From an uncultured Flavobacteriaceae bacterium (lineage in GTDB: Bacteria > Bacteroidota > Bacteroidia > Flavobacteriales > Flavobacteriaceae): DNA of 64,000 bases. Below the pieces are notes generated by a model that saw only the letters and a list, made by a program, of their open reading frames with translations, did not search any database and was not told the DNA's origin. Each line of letters opens with the position of its first letter. The stretch's first letter is position 1. The stretch lies in NCBI GenBank assembly GCA_947501845.1, contig CANMXP010000009.1, positions 1 to 64,000 on the forward strand, written 5' to 3'. Positions 1-9,064 of the stretch are shown here, piece after piece. A program made the position numbers and the translations under genes.

Positions 1-120
1 AATCATCCATCGTATTTTTGCCGTAATTAGAAACCAAACTTTTTATCAAAATCGTTTGGTTGTGTCATAGAAATCAGGATAAACTCCAAGCCCGACACGA
101 CCTAAGGAGGATAACGCCCA

Positions 121-190
121 ACTTCTCGATACTTCGACTCCGCTCAGTACAAGTACAATTCCTCATACTTCGGAATCACTCGAAGTGACT
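121..190. repeat. Flavobacterial intergenic dispersed repeat (partial)
   Basis: GC-richer tract in an AT-rich spacer, containing CGATACTTCGACTCCGCTCA and, 45 bases on, TCACTCGAAGTGA. The segments ACTTCGA (131-137) and TCGAAGT (180-186) are inverted copies, and TCACT/AGTGA is a local palindrome. Motifs of the form TTCGACTCCGCTCAGTAC recur between genes in many Flavobacteriaceae genomes; this comes from memory and was not searched. A related fragment lies at about 39937-39965. It probably has no coding role. Confidence 0.5.
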
Positions 191-197
191 CAATAAA

Positions 198-223
198 AAA
201 GCCCGAGTTAAAACTCAGGCTTT
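198..223 (-). terminator. Intrinsic terminator of acnB
   Basis: Read on the minus strand, AAAGCCTGAGTT and ACTCGGGCTTT form a stem with one G-T wobble and a 2-3 base loop, followed by a T tract. It begins about 25 bases past the aconitase stop codon and points away from it. Confidence 0.8.
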
Positions 224-247
224 ACTTATAATTGAAATCTAAGATTA

Positions 248-3022
248 TTAGATTACTAACTCTTTCTGCGAAGGTTTGAACTTAGTTAATACAATACCTT
301 CTACAGCAGCTTCATATTCTTTCATAGTAGGTGTTCTACCTAAAATGGTTGATAAAACTACTACAGGCGTTGATGATAATAAAGATTCTCCTTTTTTCTC
401 GCCAGCATCTTTTACAACTCTTCCTTGGAATAAACGTGTAGACGTTGCCATTACTGTATCTCCTGGTTCTGCCTTTTCTTGGTTACCCATACAAAGGTTA
501 CACCCGGGACGCTCTAGGTACAGCATATTTTCATATTTAGTACGCGCTAATCCTTTTGGTGCACTATCATCAAACTCAAAACCTGAGTACTTCTGTAATA
601 CTTCCCAATCGCCTTCTTCTTTCAACTCATCAACAATGTTATATGTTGGAGGCGCAACTACTAAAGGCGCATTAAATACTACCTTGCCTTGTTGTGCTTC
701 AATGTTCTTTAACATTTGCGCTAAAATTTTCATATCGCCTTTATGAACCATACAAGATCCTACAAAACCTAAGTCTACTTTTTTAGTACCTCCGTAGTAA
801 GATAACGGACGAATAGTATCATGCGTATAACGTTTAGAAACATCGTCGTTGTTTACATCTGGATCTGCAATCATTGGTTCAGCAATCTCATCTAAATCAA
901 TAACAACCTTAGCATAATATTCTGCATTAGCATCCGGTCTTAATGCTGGTTTAATACCAGTTTTTAACTCAGTAATTCTAGTATTTGCTTTATGAACCAA
1001 ACCTTTAAGTACTTGCTTTTCGTTATCCATACCTTTATCTATCATGATTTGGATACGGTCTCTAGCAATTTCTAATGATTCTATTAACGTGTCATCTTCT
1101 GAAATACAGATTGATGCTTTTGCTTTCATTTCTGCTGTCCAGTCTGTAAATGTAAAGGCTTGATCTGATGTTAAAGTACCTATATGAACCTCAATAATTC
1201 TACCTTGGAATACATTTTCTCCACCAAATTGTTTTAACATTTGTTGTTGTGTAGCATGTACCACATCACGGAAGTCCATGTAACTTTTCATATCACCTTT
1301 AAAAGTAACTTTTACAGATTGTGGAATTGGCATAGTTGCTTCACCAGTTGCTAAAGCTAATGCTACGGTTCCTGAATCTGCCCCAAAAGCAACACCTTTA
1401 GACATACGCGTGTGTGAATCTCCTCCAATAATAATATCCCAGTCACCTACTGTAATATCGTTTAATACTTTGTGAATCACATCGGTCATTGGAAAGTATT
1501 TTCCTTTTGGATCACGGCCTGTGATTAAACCAAAGTCATTCATAAAACTCATTAACCTTGGGATATTAGCCTTAGACTTATCATCCCAAACAGACGCTGT
1601 ATGACACCCTGATTGGTATGCCCCATCAACAATCGGAGAAATCACTGTTGCAGCCATCATTTCTAACTCTTGAGAGGTCATTAATCCTGTAGTATCTTGA
1701 GAACCTACAATATTAACTTCAACACGAACATTAGATCCTGCATGTAACGTTTTTCCTGGTGTAGTTCCTACAGCGTTTTTGTTGAAGATTTTTTCAACGG
1801 CTGTTAAACCTTGTCCTTCTATTGAAACTTCTTTTGAAGGCGCGTACACTTGAGGAACATCAATTCCTAAAGCTTTACAAGCAAAGGTTTGTAATTTTTT
1901 ACCGAAAACAACGGCGTATGATCCACCAGCTTTAATAAACTCCATTTTTGGAGGTGTTAATGCCGTAGAAATATCTTTAACGGCTTTACCGTCTTTATAT
2001 AATTTTTTCTCTTTTGTATTAATGGTAAGAACAGTACCTGTTTCTACAGAATATACTTGCTCTAAAACTGGTTCTCCATCTGCATCATAAACGGTTTTAC
2101 CGTTTTCATCTTTTTTAGTTACCCAGTTTTTTAAGTCAATTCCAATACCACCTGTTACTCCAACCGTAGTTAAGAAAATTGGTGCAATACCGTTTGTACC
2201 TGCAATTACTGGAGCATAATTAATAAATGGAACATATTTGCTAAATGGAACACCTGTCCATAATGCCACATTATTTACACCAGACATTCTAGAAGACCCC
2301 ACACCCATGGTTCCTTTTTCTGCAATTAACATCACACGTTTATCAGGATGTTGCTCTTTTAAAGCTAACACTTCTTTTTGCATGTCTTTGTTGTGCTCAA
2401 AAATACATTGTCCATGCAACTCTCTATCCGATCTTGAGTGTGCATCCGCACCTGGCGATAATAAATCTGTAGAAATATCTCCAACTCCAGCAATATAGGT
2501 TACTATTTCAATTTCTTCATCTACTTCTGGTAGTTTGGTGAAAAAATCTGCTTGCGCATAACTCTCTATAATTTCTTTAGCAATAGCACTTCCTGCTTTC
2601 ATGGCGCCCTCTAAACGATCCGTATCAGCTTCATAAAGGAATACCTGAGTTTTTAAAACTTTAGCAGCCTTTACAGCAATGCCTGCATCATTTCCTAAAG
2701 CTAAGTCTAATAATACTTCAATTGAAGGACCTCCTTTCATATGAGATAATTGCTCAAATGCAAAAGCTGGTGTAATTTCTTCTAAAACAGATTCACCAAG
2801 AATAATTTCCTTTAAAAATTTTGCCTTTACACCTGCGGCACTTGTAGTACCAGGAAGCGTATTATAGATAAAGAATTTAAGAGAATCTTCGCGATGTGCA
2901 TTATTTGAATCCTTAATTTGCGAAATAATTTCGCTTAATAATTCAGCACCATCAATTGGCTTAGGGTTCAATCCCTGAGCTTTTCTTTCTTCGATTTCCT
3001 TGATGTAATCGTTATAGTTCAT
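248..3022 (-). CDS. acnB: Bifunctional aconitate hydratase 2 / 2-methylisocitrate dehydratase (AcnB)
   Basis: Interconverts citrate and isocitrate in the TCA cycle through a [4Fe-4S] cluster in the cytoplasm; the AcnB class also acts on 2-methylisocitrate. The 924-residue product has the AcnB layout: an N-terminal helical HEAT-like region, a swivel-type domain, then the aconitase core. Likely cluster ligands are the Cys of GSCMVHKGD (about residue 757) and the two in PGCNLCMGNQ (about 840 and 843). I start at the ATG giving MNYNDYIKEI; an upstream in-frame TTG would only add six residues. The gene stands alone, with a terminator directly downstream and about 270 AT-rich bases upstream in which I see no other feature. 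Confidence 0.95.
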   Translation of the reverse strand: MNYNDYIKEIEERKAQGLNPKPIDGAELLSEIISQIKDSNNAHREDSLKFFIYNTLPGTTSAAGVKAKFLKEIILGESVLEEITPAFAFEQLSHMKGGPSIEVLLDLALGNDAGIAVKAAKVLKTQVFLYEADTDRLEGAMKAGSAIAKEIIESYAQADFFTKLPEVDEEIEIVTYIAGVGDISTDLLSPGADAHSRSDRELHGQCIFEHNKDMQKEVLALKEQHPDKRVMLIAEKGTMGVGSSRMSGVNNVALWTGVPFSKYVPFINYAPVIAGTNGIAPIFLTTVGVTGGIGIDLKNWVTKKDENGKTVYDADGEPVLEQVYSVETGTVLTINTKEKKLYKDGKAVKDISTALTPPKMEFIKAGGSYAVVFGKKLQTFACKALGIDVPQVYAPSKEVSIEGQGLTAVEKIFNKNAVGTTPGKTLHAGSNVRVEVNIVGSQDTTGLMTSQELEMMAATVISPIVDGAYQSGCHTASVWDDKSKANIPRLMSFMNDFGLITGRDPKGKYFPMTDVIHKVLNDITVGDWDIIIGGDSHTRMSKGVAFGADSGTVALALATGEATMPIPQSVKVTFKGDMKSYMDFRDVVHATQQQMLKQFGGENVFQGRIIEVHIGTLTSDQAFTFTDWTAEMKAKASICISEDDTLIESLEIARDRIQIMIDKGMDNEKQVLKGLVHKANTRITELKTGIKPALRPDANAEYYAKVVIDLDEIAEPMIADPDVNNDDVSKRYTHDTIRPLSYYGGTKKVDLGFVGSCMVHKGDMKILAQMLKNIEAQQGKVVFNAPLVVAPPTYNIVDELKEEGDWEVLQKYSGFEFDDSAPKGLARTKYENMLYLERPGCNLCMGNQEKAEPGDTVMATSTRLFQGRVVKDAGEKKGESLLSSTPVVVLSTILGRTPTMKEYEAAVEGIVLTKFKPSQKELVI

Positions 3023-3290
3023 AAAATATATGTGTTTCAATGTTAAAATGGCTTGACAATAAGGCTAAAATGAAATGCTTTCCACTTTCAAAACATCAAT
3101 GTCAAAACGCCACAAAAAGTAATATTAAATTTTATTTAAAAAGCAGCGCAAAATACGAATTTAATGCAAAGATTTAAAAATAATGATGAGAATACATGAA
3201 CCTATTATATGAAATTGTTATAGTAGTATTTAAAAATAAAATGATTACTATTTTAATAGAAAAACTGTAATAAATTAAAGATTTAACAAA

Positions 3291-3494
3291 TTACTTGCCT
3301 TTATAAATGATAATCAATTTAATTATTGCAATTATTATTGCCAAAACCTTGATAAAAGTTGCTAATGTAATAAATAAATTCCCAGTTAATATACCTATTT
3401 CAAAATGTATAATTTTCAGTAAAGCTCCAATATAGGTAACTGCTAAGCCTACTAGAAAAATTATCAGAGGAAGTATAAATTGCTTTAATTTCAC
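3291..3494 (-). CDS. Small two-helix membrane protein, GldL-N-terminus-like
   Basis: 67 residues, almost entirely hydrophobic, with two predicted membrane helices (about 5-28 and 35-63) and a short basic tail. The pattern of a helix followed by GALLKIIHFEIG resembles the N-terminal membrane part of the gliding/T9SS motor protein GldL, but there is no cytoplasmic domain, so calling it GldL would be wrong. It starts at a GTG that overlaps the TAG stop of the MoxR gene by one base, so the two are translationally coupled. No function can be assigned from sequence. Confidence 0.65.
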   Translation of the reverse strand: MKLKQFILPLIIFLVGLAVTYIGALLKIIHFEIGILTGNLFITLATFIKVLAIIIAIIKLIIIYKGK

Positions 3495-4447
3495 TAAAAC
3501 AAACTCTTGATGATGTCTTCTTCTGAAATGCTTTCTGCCTCTGCTTTATAGTTTTTAATGATTCTATGCCTTAAAATACTATTGGCAACAGCTTGAACAT
3601 TTTCAATATCTGGAGAAAATTTCCCATTAATAGCTGCATGGGTTTTTGCTGCCAAAATTAAGTTCTGTGATGCTCTTGGGCCTGCTCCCCAATCGATATA
3701 AGTTTTTACCAAGTCTGTAGCTTCATCTCCGTTAGGTCTGGTTTTGCCCACCATAGCAACGGCATACTCAATAACATTATCTGCTACAGGAATACGGCGG
3801 ATAAGATGTTGGAAATCTATTATTTGTTGTGCAGAGAACAAAGAATTCACCTTTACTTGATTATCTGAAGTCGTTGCTTTAACAACCTCTACTTCTTCTT
3901 TAAAAGAAGGATAATCTAGATTGATTGCAAACATAAAACGGTCTAATTGGGCTTCGGGCAATGGGTACGTTCCTTCTTGCTCAATAGGGTTTTGTGTTGC
4001 TAAAACAAAATATGGTAAACTTAACTTATAATGATGCCCAGCAACGGTGACTGCTCTTTCTTGCATAGCTTCTAAAAGAGCTGCCTGTGTTTTGGGAGGT
4101 GTTCTATTAATTTCGTCGGCTAAAATAATATTTGAAAAAATAGGGCCTTTTATGAATTTAAAATGACGGTCTTCATCTAAAATCTCACTCCCCAATATAT
4201 CGCTTGGCATTAAATCTGGCGTAAATTGAATACGTTTAAAATCTAATCCCAGTGCTTGTGCAATAGTATTAACCATTAAGGTTTTTGCTAAACCAGGAAC
4301 ACCTATAAGCAAGGAATGTCCTCCTGAAAAAATCGAAATTAAAATCTGATTTACAACGGTATCTTGACCTATAATAACCTTTGCAATTTCAGTTTTTAAA
4401 TCTTTATACTGTTTTACAAATTGCTCAATAGCAGCTACATCGGACAT
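3494..4447 (-). CDS. MoxR-family AAA+ ATPase
   Basis: 317-residue cytoplasmic AAA+ chaperone of the MoxR class, a family that helps activate or insert metal cofactors and mature secreted or membrane complexes. Walker A is a MoxR variant (GVPGLAKT), Walker B is ILADEINR, sensor 1 is in LATQNPIEQEGTYPLPEAQLDRF, and a lid domain follows. It lies 4 bases after a PpiC-type gene and overlaps the next small membrane-protein gene, so it is part of the envelope-folding operon at 3291-8678. The usual MoxR partners (DUF58, VWA proteins) are absent here, so its client is unknown. Confidence 0.92.
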   Translation of the reverse strand: MSDVAAIEQFVKQYKDLKTEIAKVIIGQDTVVNQILISIFSGGHSLLIGVPGLAKTLMVNTIAQALGLDFKRIQFTPDLMPSDILGSEILDEDRHFKFIKGPIFSNIILADEINRTPPKTQAALLEAMQERAVTVAGHHYKLSLPYFVLATQNPIEQEGTYPLPEAQLDRFMFAINLDYPSFKEEVEVVKATTSDNQVKVNSLFSAQQIIDFQHLIRRIPVADNVIEYAVAMVGKTRPNGDEATDLVKTYIDWGAGPRASQNLILAAKTHAAINGKFSPDIENVQAVANSILRHRIIKNYKAEAESISEEDIIKSLF

Positions 4448-4451
4448 ATAT

Positions 4452-5903
4452 TTACTTTTTTAACCAATTACCAGAAAATTCGCAATCTCTAAATTTTCCG
4501 CTTATTTTTATATAGGTGTCTAATATTTTTTCTTCTTGCCATTTTTCAATGGCTTTAATTTGCTTTTCTTTTAGTGCTAATTCTTTAATTTTCAAATAAT
4601 CTCTTGCATAGCTAGCTTTATGCTCATCAATTCTGTCTGTCACCTTCATGATTTTATATGAAAGATTTCCTTTGCGATCTTGCTCTGTTAAAACCTGACT
4701 TACTTCATTATCTTTTAAATTCTGAATTTGAGCATATTGTTCGGGACCCATTTTCGTTAAATCAAAATTGTAATCTTGAGTTCGTGGATTTATAAGCTGA
4801 CCTCCATCGCCTCTAGTTTCTTTTTCATCACTGGATGCTCTTGCTGCATCTGCAAACGTAATATCGCCATCAACAATGCTTTGGCGTACTTTTTCCAAAC
4901 GTTCTTTGGCTTCTTTTATAGCCTCGCTTGAAACTTTTGGAAATAGCAAAACGTGACTTACATCGTATTCCTGACCTCTAATTTTTTCGCAATGGATAAT
5001 ATGATAACCAAACTCTGTCTCAAAAGGATCGGACACCTCACCTTCCTGAAGCGAAAAAGCCACTTGCCTAAACTCTTTTACCATTTTAGGTTTTTTTCGG
5101 TTCAATGTATAAATATAGCCCGACTGCTTCATTCCTGGATCTTCTCCATAAAGCACGACCTTAGAACGAAAACTGGCACCATTTTCAACCACATCGGCCT
5201 TAAATTGTTTTAAACGGTCTATAACCTTTTGTTTTTCTTCTTCAGAAACCTTTGGCTTGGCAACAATTTGCGCTACTTTAAGCTCGGTACCAAAAAAAGG
5301 AAGTTCATCTTCTGGTATTTTATCAAAAAACGTACGAACTTCTTCTGGGGTTACTTCAATCTCTTCAACAATTTTAGCCTGCATTTTATTGGAAAGCTTA
5401 TTTCCTTTTATAATTTCAAAGATATAATCTCTTAGGCCCTTTTCATCTTCTTGCTTATAAAACTTAACCAGTTCGTTTATATCTGGCTTTTGTTGTAAAA
5501 ACTGCTGAATGGTATAGTCGACCTCTTGTCTAATCTCTGCATCAGATACTTGGATACTATCTTGAATGGCATGATGTGCATATAATTTATTCTCTAATAA
5601 TTTTCCTAGTAATTGACAATCTGTAATACCTTCTACAGAGCCGCCTGCTGCTATGATTTGCTCTTTTTCTCTAGGCACATCAGAATCTAAAATAATATAA
5701 TCACCTACAACAGCTGCAACGCCATCAACTTTTTTAGCATTTTTGGCTAATGTTGAATCTACTTTCTTAACGACTTCTTTTTTTACTTCCTCTTCAATAA
5801 TTTCCTGCGCAGACATAACATTTACTACTAGTAAGGCTATGCATAAAACCGATATGTGTTTCAAATTAATCGTAAATTTCAAATTGTTTATTTTTAATGG
5901 CAT
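4452..5903 (-). CDS. SurA-like periplasmic peptidylprolyl isomerase
   Basis: 483 residues with a signal peptide ending near VNVMSAQE, a SurA-type N-terminal chaperone domain, and two parvulin (PpiC) domains: one around FGTELKVAQIVAKPK to EFGYHIIHCEKI and one around DVSHVLLFPKVS to the end of the GGQLINPRT block. The family folds outer-membrane proteins in the periplasm. The ATG used here overlaps the upstream gene by 38 bases. An in-frame TTG at 5864, two bases after the upstream stop, would give MKHISVLCIALLVV, a cleaner signal peptide, and may be the true start. It is the last of three related folding genes in a row and is followed by moxR. Confidence 0.88.
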   Translation of the reverse strand: MPLKINNLKFTINLKHISVLCIALLVVNVMSAQEIIEEEVKKEVVKKVDSTLAKNAKKVDGVAAVVGDYIILDSDVPREKEQIIAAGGSVEGITDCQLLGKLLENKLYAHHAIQDSIQVSDAEIRQEVDYTIQQFLQQKPDINELVKFYKQEDEKGLRDYIFEIIKGNKLSNKMQAKIVEEIEVTPEEVRTFFDKIPEDELPFFGTELKVAQIVAKPKVSEEEKQKVIDRLKQFKADVVENGASFRSKVVLYGEDPGMKQSGYIYTLNRKKPKMVKEFRQVAFSLQEGEVSDPFETEFGYHIIHCEKIRGQEYDVSHVLLFPKVSSEAIKEAKERLEKVRQSIVDGDITFADAARASSDEKETRGDGGQLINPRTQDYNFDLTKMGPEQYAQIQNLKDNEVSQVLTEQDRKGNLSYKIMKVTDRIDEHKASYARDYLKIKELALKEKQIKAIEKWQEEKILDTYIKISGKFRDCEFSGNWLKK

Positions 5904-6717
5904 CTTTTGTAATGTCTTTTTCTAATTCTCTAATAAGCTCTAGCTTTCTATTATTAATAACTATTTGATCTATGGTAGGTTTAACATACTCAAGCGGAGC
6001 ATTATCATTTCTCAATAAAACATCATTAATTTGCATCAAATATACTCCTAATGAATCTTTGAGTTGTATAAAATTAGATTTTTTTAACAATTGATTTTTA
6101 TTTTCGGGGGTAACTGCTGGGATTTTTTCAATTATTTGGTTCAATTTCACCCAAATTGAATCATTTAATGAGTATGATTTAAACTGTATAGATATGGAAT
6201 CTAATTCCCTTTTATCATCGTTATTATAACGTTTAAACTTTTCTTTAATGTTTTCAAAATCAATAATGTTTTCGTCTACGTGTATATAACGAAACCTAAG
6301 AAGTTCTTCATTTAATTTAAAGACTTCCTTATTACTGTTATAGTAATCCTGTGCTTCTTTTCTATTAACCACAGTATCTATATTTTTTTTAACTAAAGCT
6401 TCTATATACGCTTTGGTATACAAATCATTTTTATACTGTACTACCAGTTTATTAAACGTTTCTTGCTTTTCTTCACTTAAATTAAATATAGCGCCATCTA
6501 CAAGTAACTGCTGTGTTGCCCAACGGTTAATAAAATTCTGAACAACCAGAGTACTGTCCTCTTTTGATGTATCTTCAGACACTAAGTCTTTAATATCATT
6601 GTAATACAAGTAGGTTTCATTTACTCTGGCGATAGGAACTTGCTCATCTGTTGTTTTAAAAAAATTACATGACAATACTGTTAACAATAAAAAAAATATG
6701 ATGATTTTATCCCCCAC
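5866..6717 (-). CDS. SurA/foldase-related lipoprotein without a PPIase domain
   Basis: 283 residues starting at GTG. An N-terminal hydrophobic stretch ends in a lipobox (TVLSC, Cys about residue 17), so it is probably a lipoprotein. The remainder resembles the helical N-terminal chaperone part of SurA/PrsA proteins (ARVNETYLYYNDI near the front, charged helices after) without an obvious parvulin signature such as the GY/FGYH block. It lies between two PpiC proteins, 8 bases after the first and overlapping the second. Probably a chaperone-only member of a periplasmic folding complex; that is inferred from context and weak resemblance. Confidence 0.75.
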   Translation of the reverse strand: MGDKIIIFFLLLTVLSCNFFKTTDEQVPIARVNETYLYYNDIKDLVSEDTSKEDSTLVVQNFINRWATQQLLVDGAIFNLSEEKQETFNKLVVQYKNDLYTKAYIEALVKKNIDTVVNRKEAQDYYNSNKEVFKLNEELLRFRYIHVDENIIDFENIKEKFKRYNNDDKRELDSISIQFKSYSLNDSIWVKLNQIIEKIPAVTPENKNQLLKKSNFIQLKDSLGVYLMQINDVLLRNDNAPLEYVKPTIDQIVINNRKLELIRELEKDITKDAIKNKQFEIYD

Positions 6718-6725
6718 TTATTTAC

Positions 6726-8678
6726 CTACTTTTTAATTCGAGTTTTTATATTATTTAAAACTTCTTGATTAATCTTTATCTTATACTTCTGGCTTAAATC
6801 TTTTAGCCAATTTTCCTCTTTAAAAACTTGATAATCGCTTATAACAACACCTTTAGCGTCTTCAAGAGTTCGTTGTTGTTTTTCTAGTACTTCTTTTACC
6901 TGAACAACTACAAAAGTACCATTGTGATTGTAAATTTTTGAGATCCCTTTTTTAAACTGAAAAGCCTTAGGAAGTGCTTGATGTTCTGCATCCATGATAT
7001 CCGATGTGAACATCACCTCTATCTTATCTTTACTGTTTACAAGGGTTTTTATTTGGTCTAATGCCATACCTTTATTTAGTAATTTCACGACCTTTTTTAA
7101 AGTTTTTTGCTTTGAAGAAGTAGCTATAACGGCATCAATACGTTCGGGCAATACATACTTATTTTTATGTGTACTATAAAAATCCTGAATTCCAACAGAG
7201 TCTGTTTTAGCTGTATTCCAAATGGTCGTTTCCATTAAATCAAATAATAAAAGGCCATCTCGATACTCATTAACAATATGAGCGAATTCCTCATTTTCGG
7301 TTTCTAAATTGTCTTCTTGATACTTAACTAAATTACTATTTAAAAAGTCTTTATACTGCTTTGAAACAATGATCTTGAATGATGCTTTTTGTCCTCCTCT
7401 GCGTTGTGCTCTTGCTAAATACTTTCCAAAATCTTTATACAAAAACTGTTTGTTGCCAATTTTAACCAATGATTTATCTCCACTAAAGTCTTCTGGTAAT
7501 TGCCATGTTCTTTTATAATAGTTCTCATTAAGTATAGACTCAAAATATGCTAATGCTGGTTGCTCTTTTGCAATTTTATACTTAGTTTTCAATGATGCAT
7601 ATAAAGCTTCATCTATTAATTTAGAGCGATCATCGCGTTTTACTTTCTCTTCCAATTCTGGTCTGATCGCTTCAAACGACGGTATTGGCTTTTTTGCGAT
7701 AAGCTTAACAATATGCCATCCATATTTAGTTTTAAAAGGTTCGGAGACATCATTTACTTCTTTTAAACCAAAGGCTACGTCTTCAAATTCTGGTGCTCCT
7801 AATTGGCCACTGGAAAAAGGTTTTAGTTCACCTCCCTTAGATGCTGAATTTCTATCATCAGAGAATTGTTTGGCCAAAACATCAAAAGCTTCTCCTTGAT
7901 TAATTTTTTTATAAATATCTTGTATTCTAACTTCTGGTTTTTCGGCTAAGGAATCTCCCTTTTTTTCAACCAACATAATATGTGCTACGGTACACTCACC
8001 TCTAGATTTACGTTTATCTAGAACATTAACGATATGGTATCCAAAACGTGTTCTAAAAGGATTCGATATTTCTCCAACATTAGTATTAAAAGCGGCGGTC
8101 TCAAACTTATAAACCATTCTAAAACCAGAAAAATACCCCAGTTCTTCACCAAAAACAGTTTTCCCATTGTGTACTTCTTTTCTAACGGTTTCAAAACCTT
8201 CTTTTAGAGCTCTATTTCGAAGCTTTAAAATATTATTATAGGCAACCAATGTATCTTCTGGACTTGCATTTTCTGAAACTTTTATTAAAATATGGTTTGC
8301 ATTGACATCATAAGAAATGCGCTCATAAGCTTCTGCCACCATAGCATCTGAGACCTTTGCATCTGTCATAAAACTTTTTGTTAATTGCTTTCTATAATTA
8401 GATAATTCTCTTTTATATGATGGCTTATCATGAAGCCCCAAGGCTCTGGCTTCCTTGAGTTTTAATTTGTAATTGGTAAAAAGTGTTAAATACTCATTTA
8501 CATCTTTTTGAGATTCGTCTTGAACCAGATCTAGATTTTTATTATAAACTCTTAAAAATTCTGATGTATAAACGGGATCATCATCAACAAAAAAAAGAAC
8601 ATCTTTTTGAGCAGATTGCGCCTTAACGTTTAATATTAATGTCATTAATATTAAAGTAAATAAATATTTTAATTGCAT
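6726..8678 (-). CDS. PpiC-type periplasmic peptidylprolyl isomerase (tandem parvulin domains)
   Basis: 650 residues. The signal peptide runs MQLKYLFTLILMTLILNVKAQ. Two consecutive parvulin domains are visible: NANHILIKVSENAS to RFGYHIVNVLDK, and CTVAHIMLVEKK to KYGWHIVKLIAKK. A long C-terminal region has a further degenerate PPIase-like part. It cis-trans isomerises prolyl bonds and chaperones exported proteins. An upstream in-frame TTG at 8699 was rejected because it puts extra residues before a complete signal peptide. First gene of the folding operon, reading into the lipoprotein, SurA-like and MoxR genes with gaps or overlaps of a few bases. Confidence 0.9.
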   Translation of the reverse strand: MQLKYLFTLILMTLILNVKAQSAQKDVLFFVDDDPVYTSEFLRVYNKNLDLVQDESQKDVNEYLTLFTNYKLKLKEARALGLHDKPSYKRELSNYRKQLTKSFMTDAKVSDAMVAEAYERISYDVNANHILIKVSENASPEDTLVAYNNILKLRNRALKEGFETVRKEVHNGKTVFGEELGYFSGFRMVYKFETAAFNTNVGEISNPFRTRFGYHIVNVLDKRKSRGECTVAHIMLVEKKGDSLAEKPEVRIQDIYKKINQGEAFDVLAKQFSDDRNSASKGGELKPFSSGQLGAPEFEDVAFGLKEVNDVSEPFKTKYGWHIVKLIAKKPIPSFEAIRPELEEKVKRDDRSKLIDEALYASLKTKYKIAKEQPALAYFESILNENYYKRTWQLPEDFSGDKSLVKIGNKQFLYKDFGKYLARAQRRGGQKASFKIIVSKQYKDFLNSNLVKYQEDNLETENEEFAHIVNEYRDGLLLFDLMETTIWNTAKTDSVGIQDFYSTHKNKYVLPERIDAVIATSSKQKTLKKVVKLLNKGMALDQIKTLVNSKDKIEVMFTSDIMDAEHQALPKAFQFKKGISKIYNHNGTFVVVQVKEVLEKQQRTLEDAKGVVISDYQVFKEENWLKDLSQKYKIKINQEVLNNIKTRIKK

Positions 8679-8817
8679 GGGAGTGAAAAAATTATTCAAT
8701 AGTTTACAAAAATAGTAATATAAACCTATATTACAAGTTGTTTTACTAACGATTAAAAAAGGCTATTATTACGCTTTTTAGATTATATTTGAATCACAAT
8801 TAATTACTTTCTTTTTC

Positions 8818-9054
8818 ATGCGTAAATTAAAACTTATTTGGGATTTCCATGGCCCCGATGCTAGTAAAATAGCCCAGCATCATGAAATTCATTTAAAAGA
8901 ATACATCCAATTAGAAAACCTAAATATTTCCATTACTGGCATTGAAAACTTAAACGAGGCACATACTATAGCCTTTTTAGTTGTTGATGAAGATAAAATG
9001 AAACCTGTAAGAGATGCTTTAAAACCACATCGCGGACAAGTTTATAGCAACTAA
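8818..9054 (+). CDS. Small conserved protein of unknown function
   Basis: 78 residues, soluble, with no signal peptide. It opens MRKLKLIWDFHGPDASKIAQHH and ends in a basic HRGQVYSN. Alternating strands and helices fit a small ferredoxin-like fold, and the two histidine-rich spots (FHG, QHHEIH) are notable, but no family is recognised with certainty. A TATATTTG at 8784-8791 matches the Bacteroidota -7 element. It leads the plus-strand set, 10 bases before the multihaem cytochrome, so the two are probably cotranscribed. Confidence 0.75.
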   Translation: MRKLKLIWDFHGPDASKIAQHHEIHLKEYIQLENLNISITGIENLNEAHTIAFLVVDEDKMKPVRDALKPHRGQVYSN

Positions 9055-9064
9055 AAAATACATA

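Noticed and set aside
2238-2498. 86-codon open frame on the plus strand inside acnB
   Set aside because: Antisense to a complete, conserved enzyme; no start context or family features.
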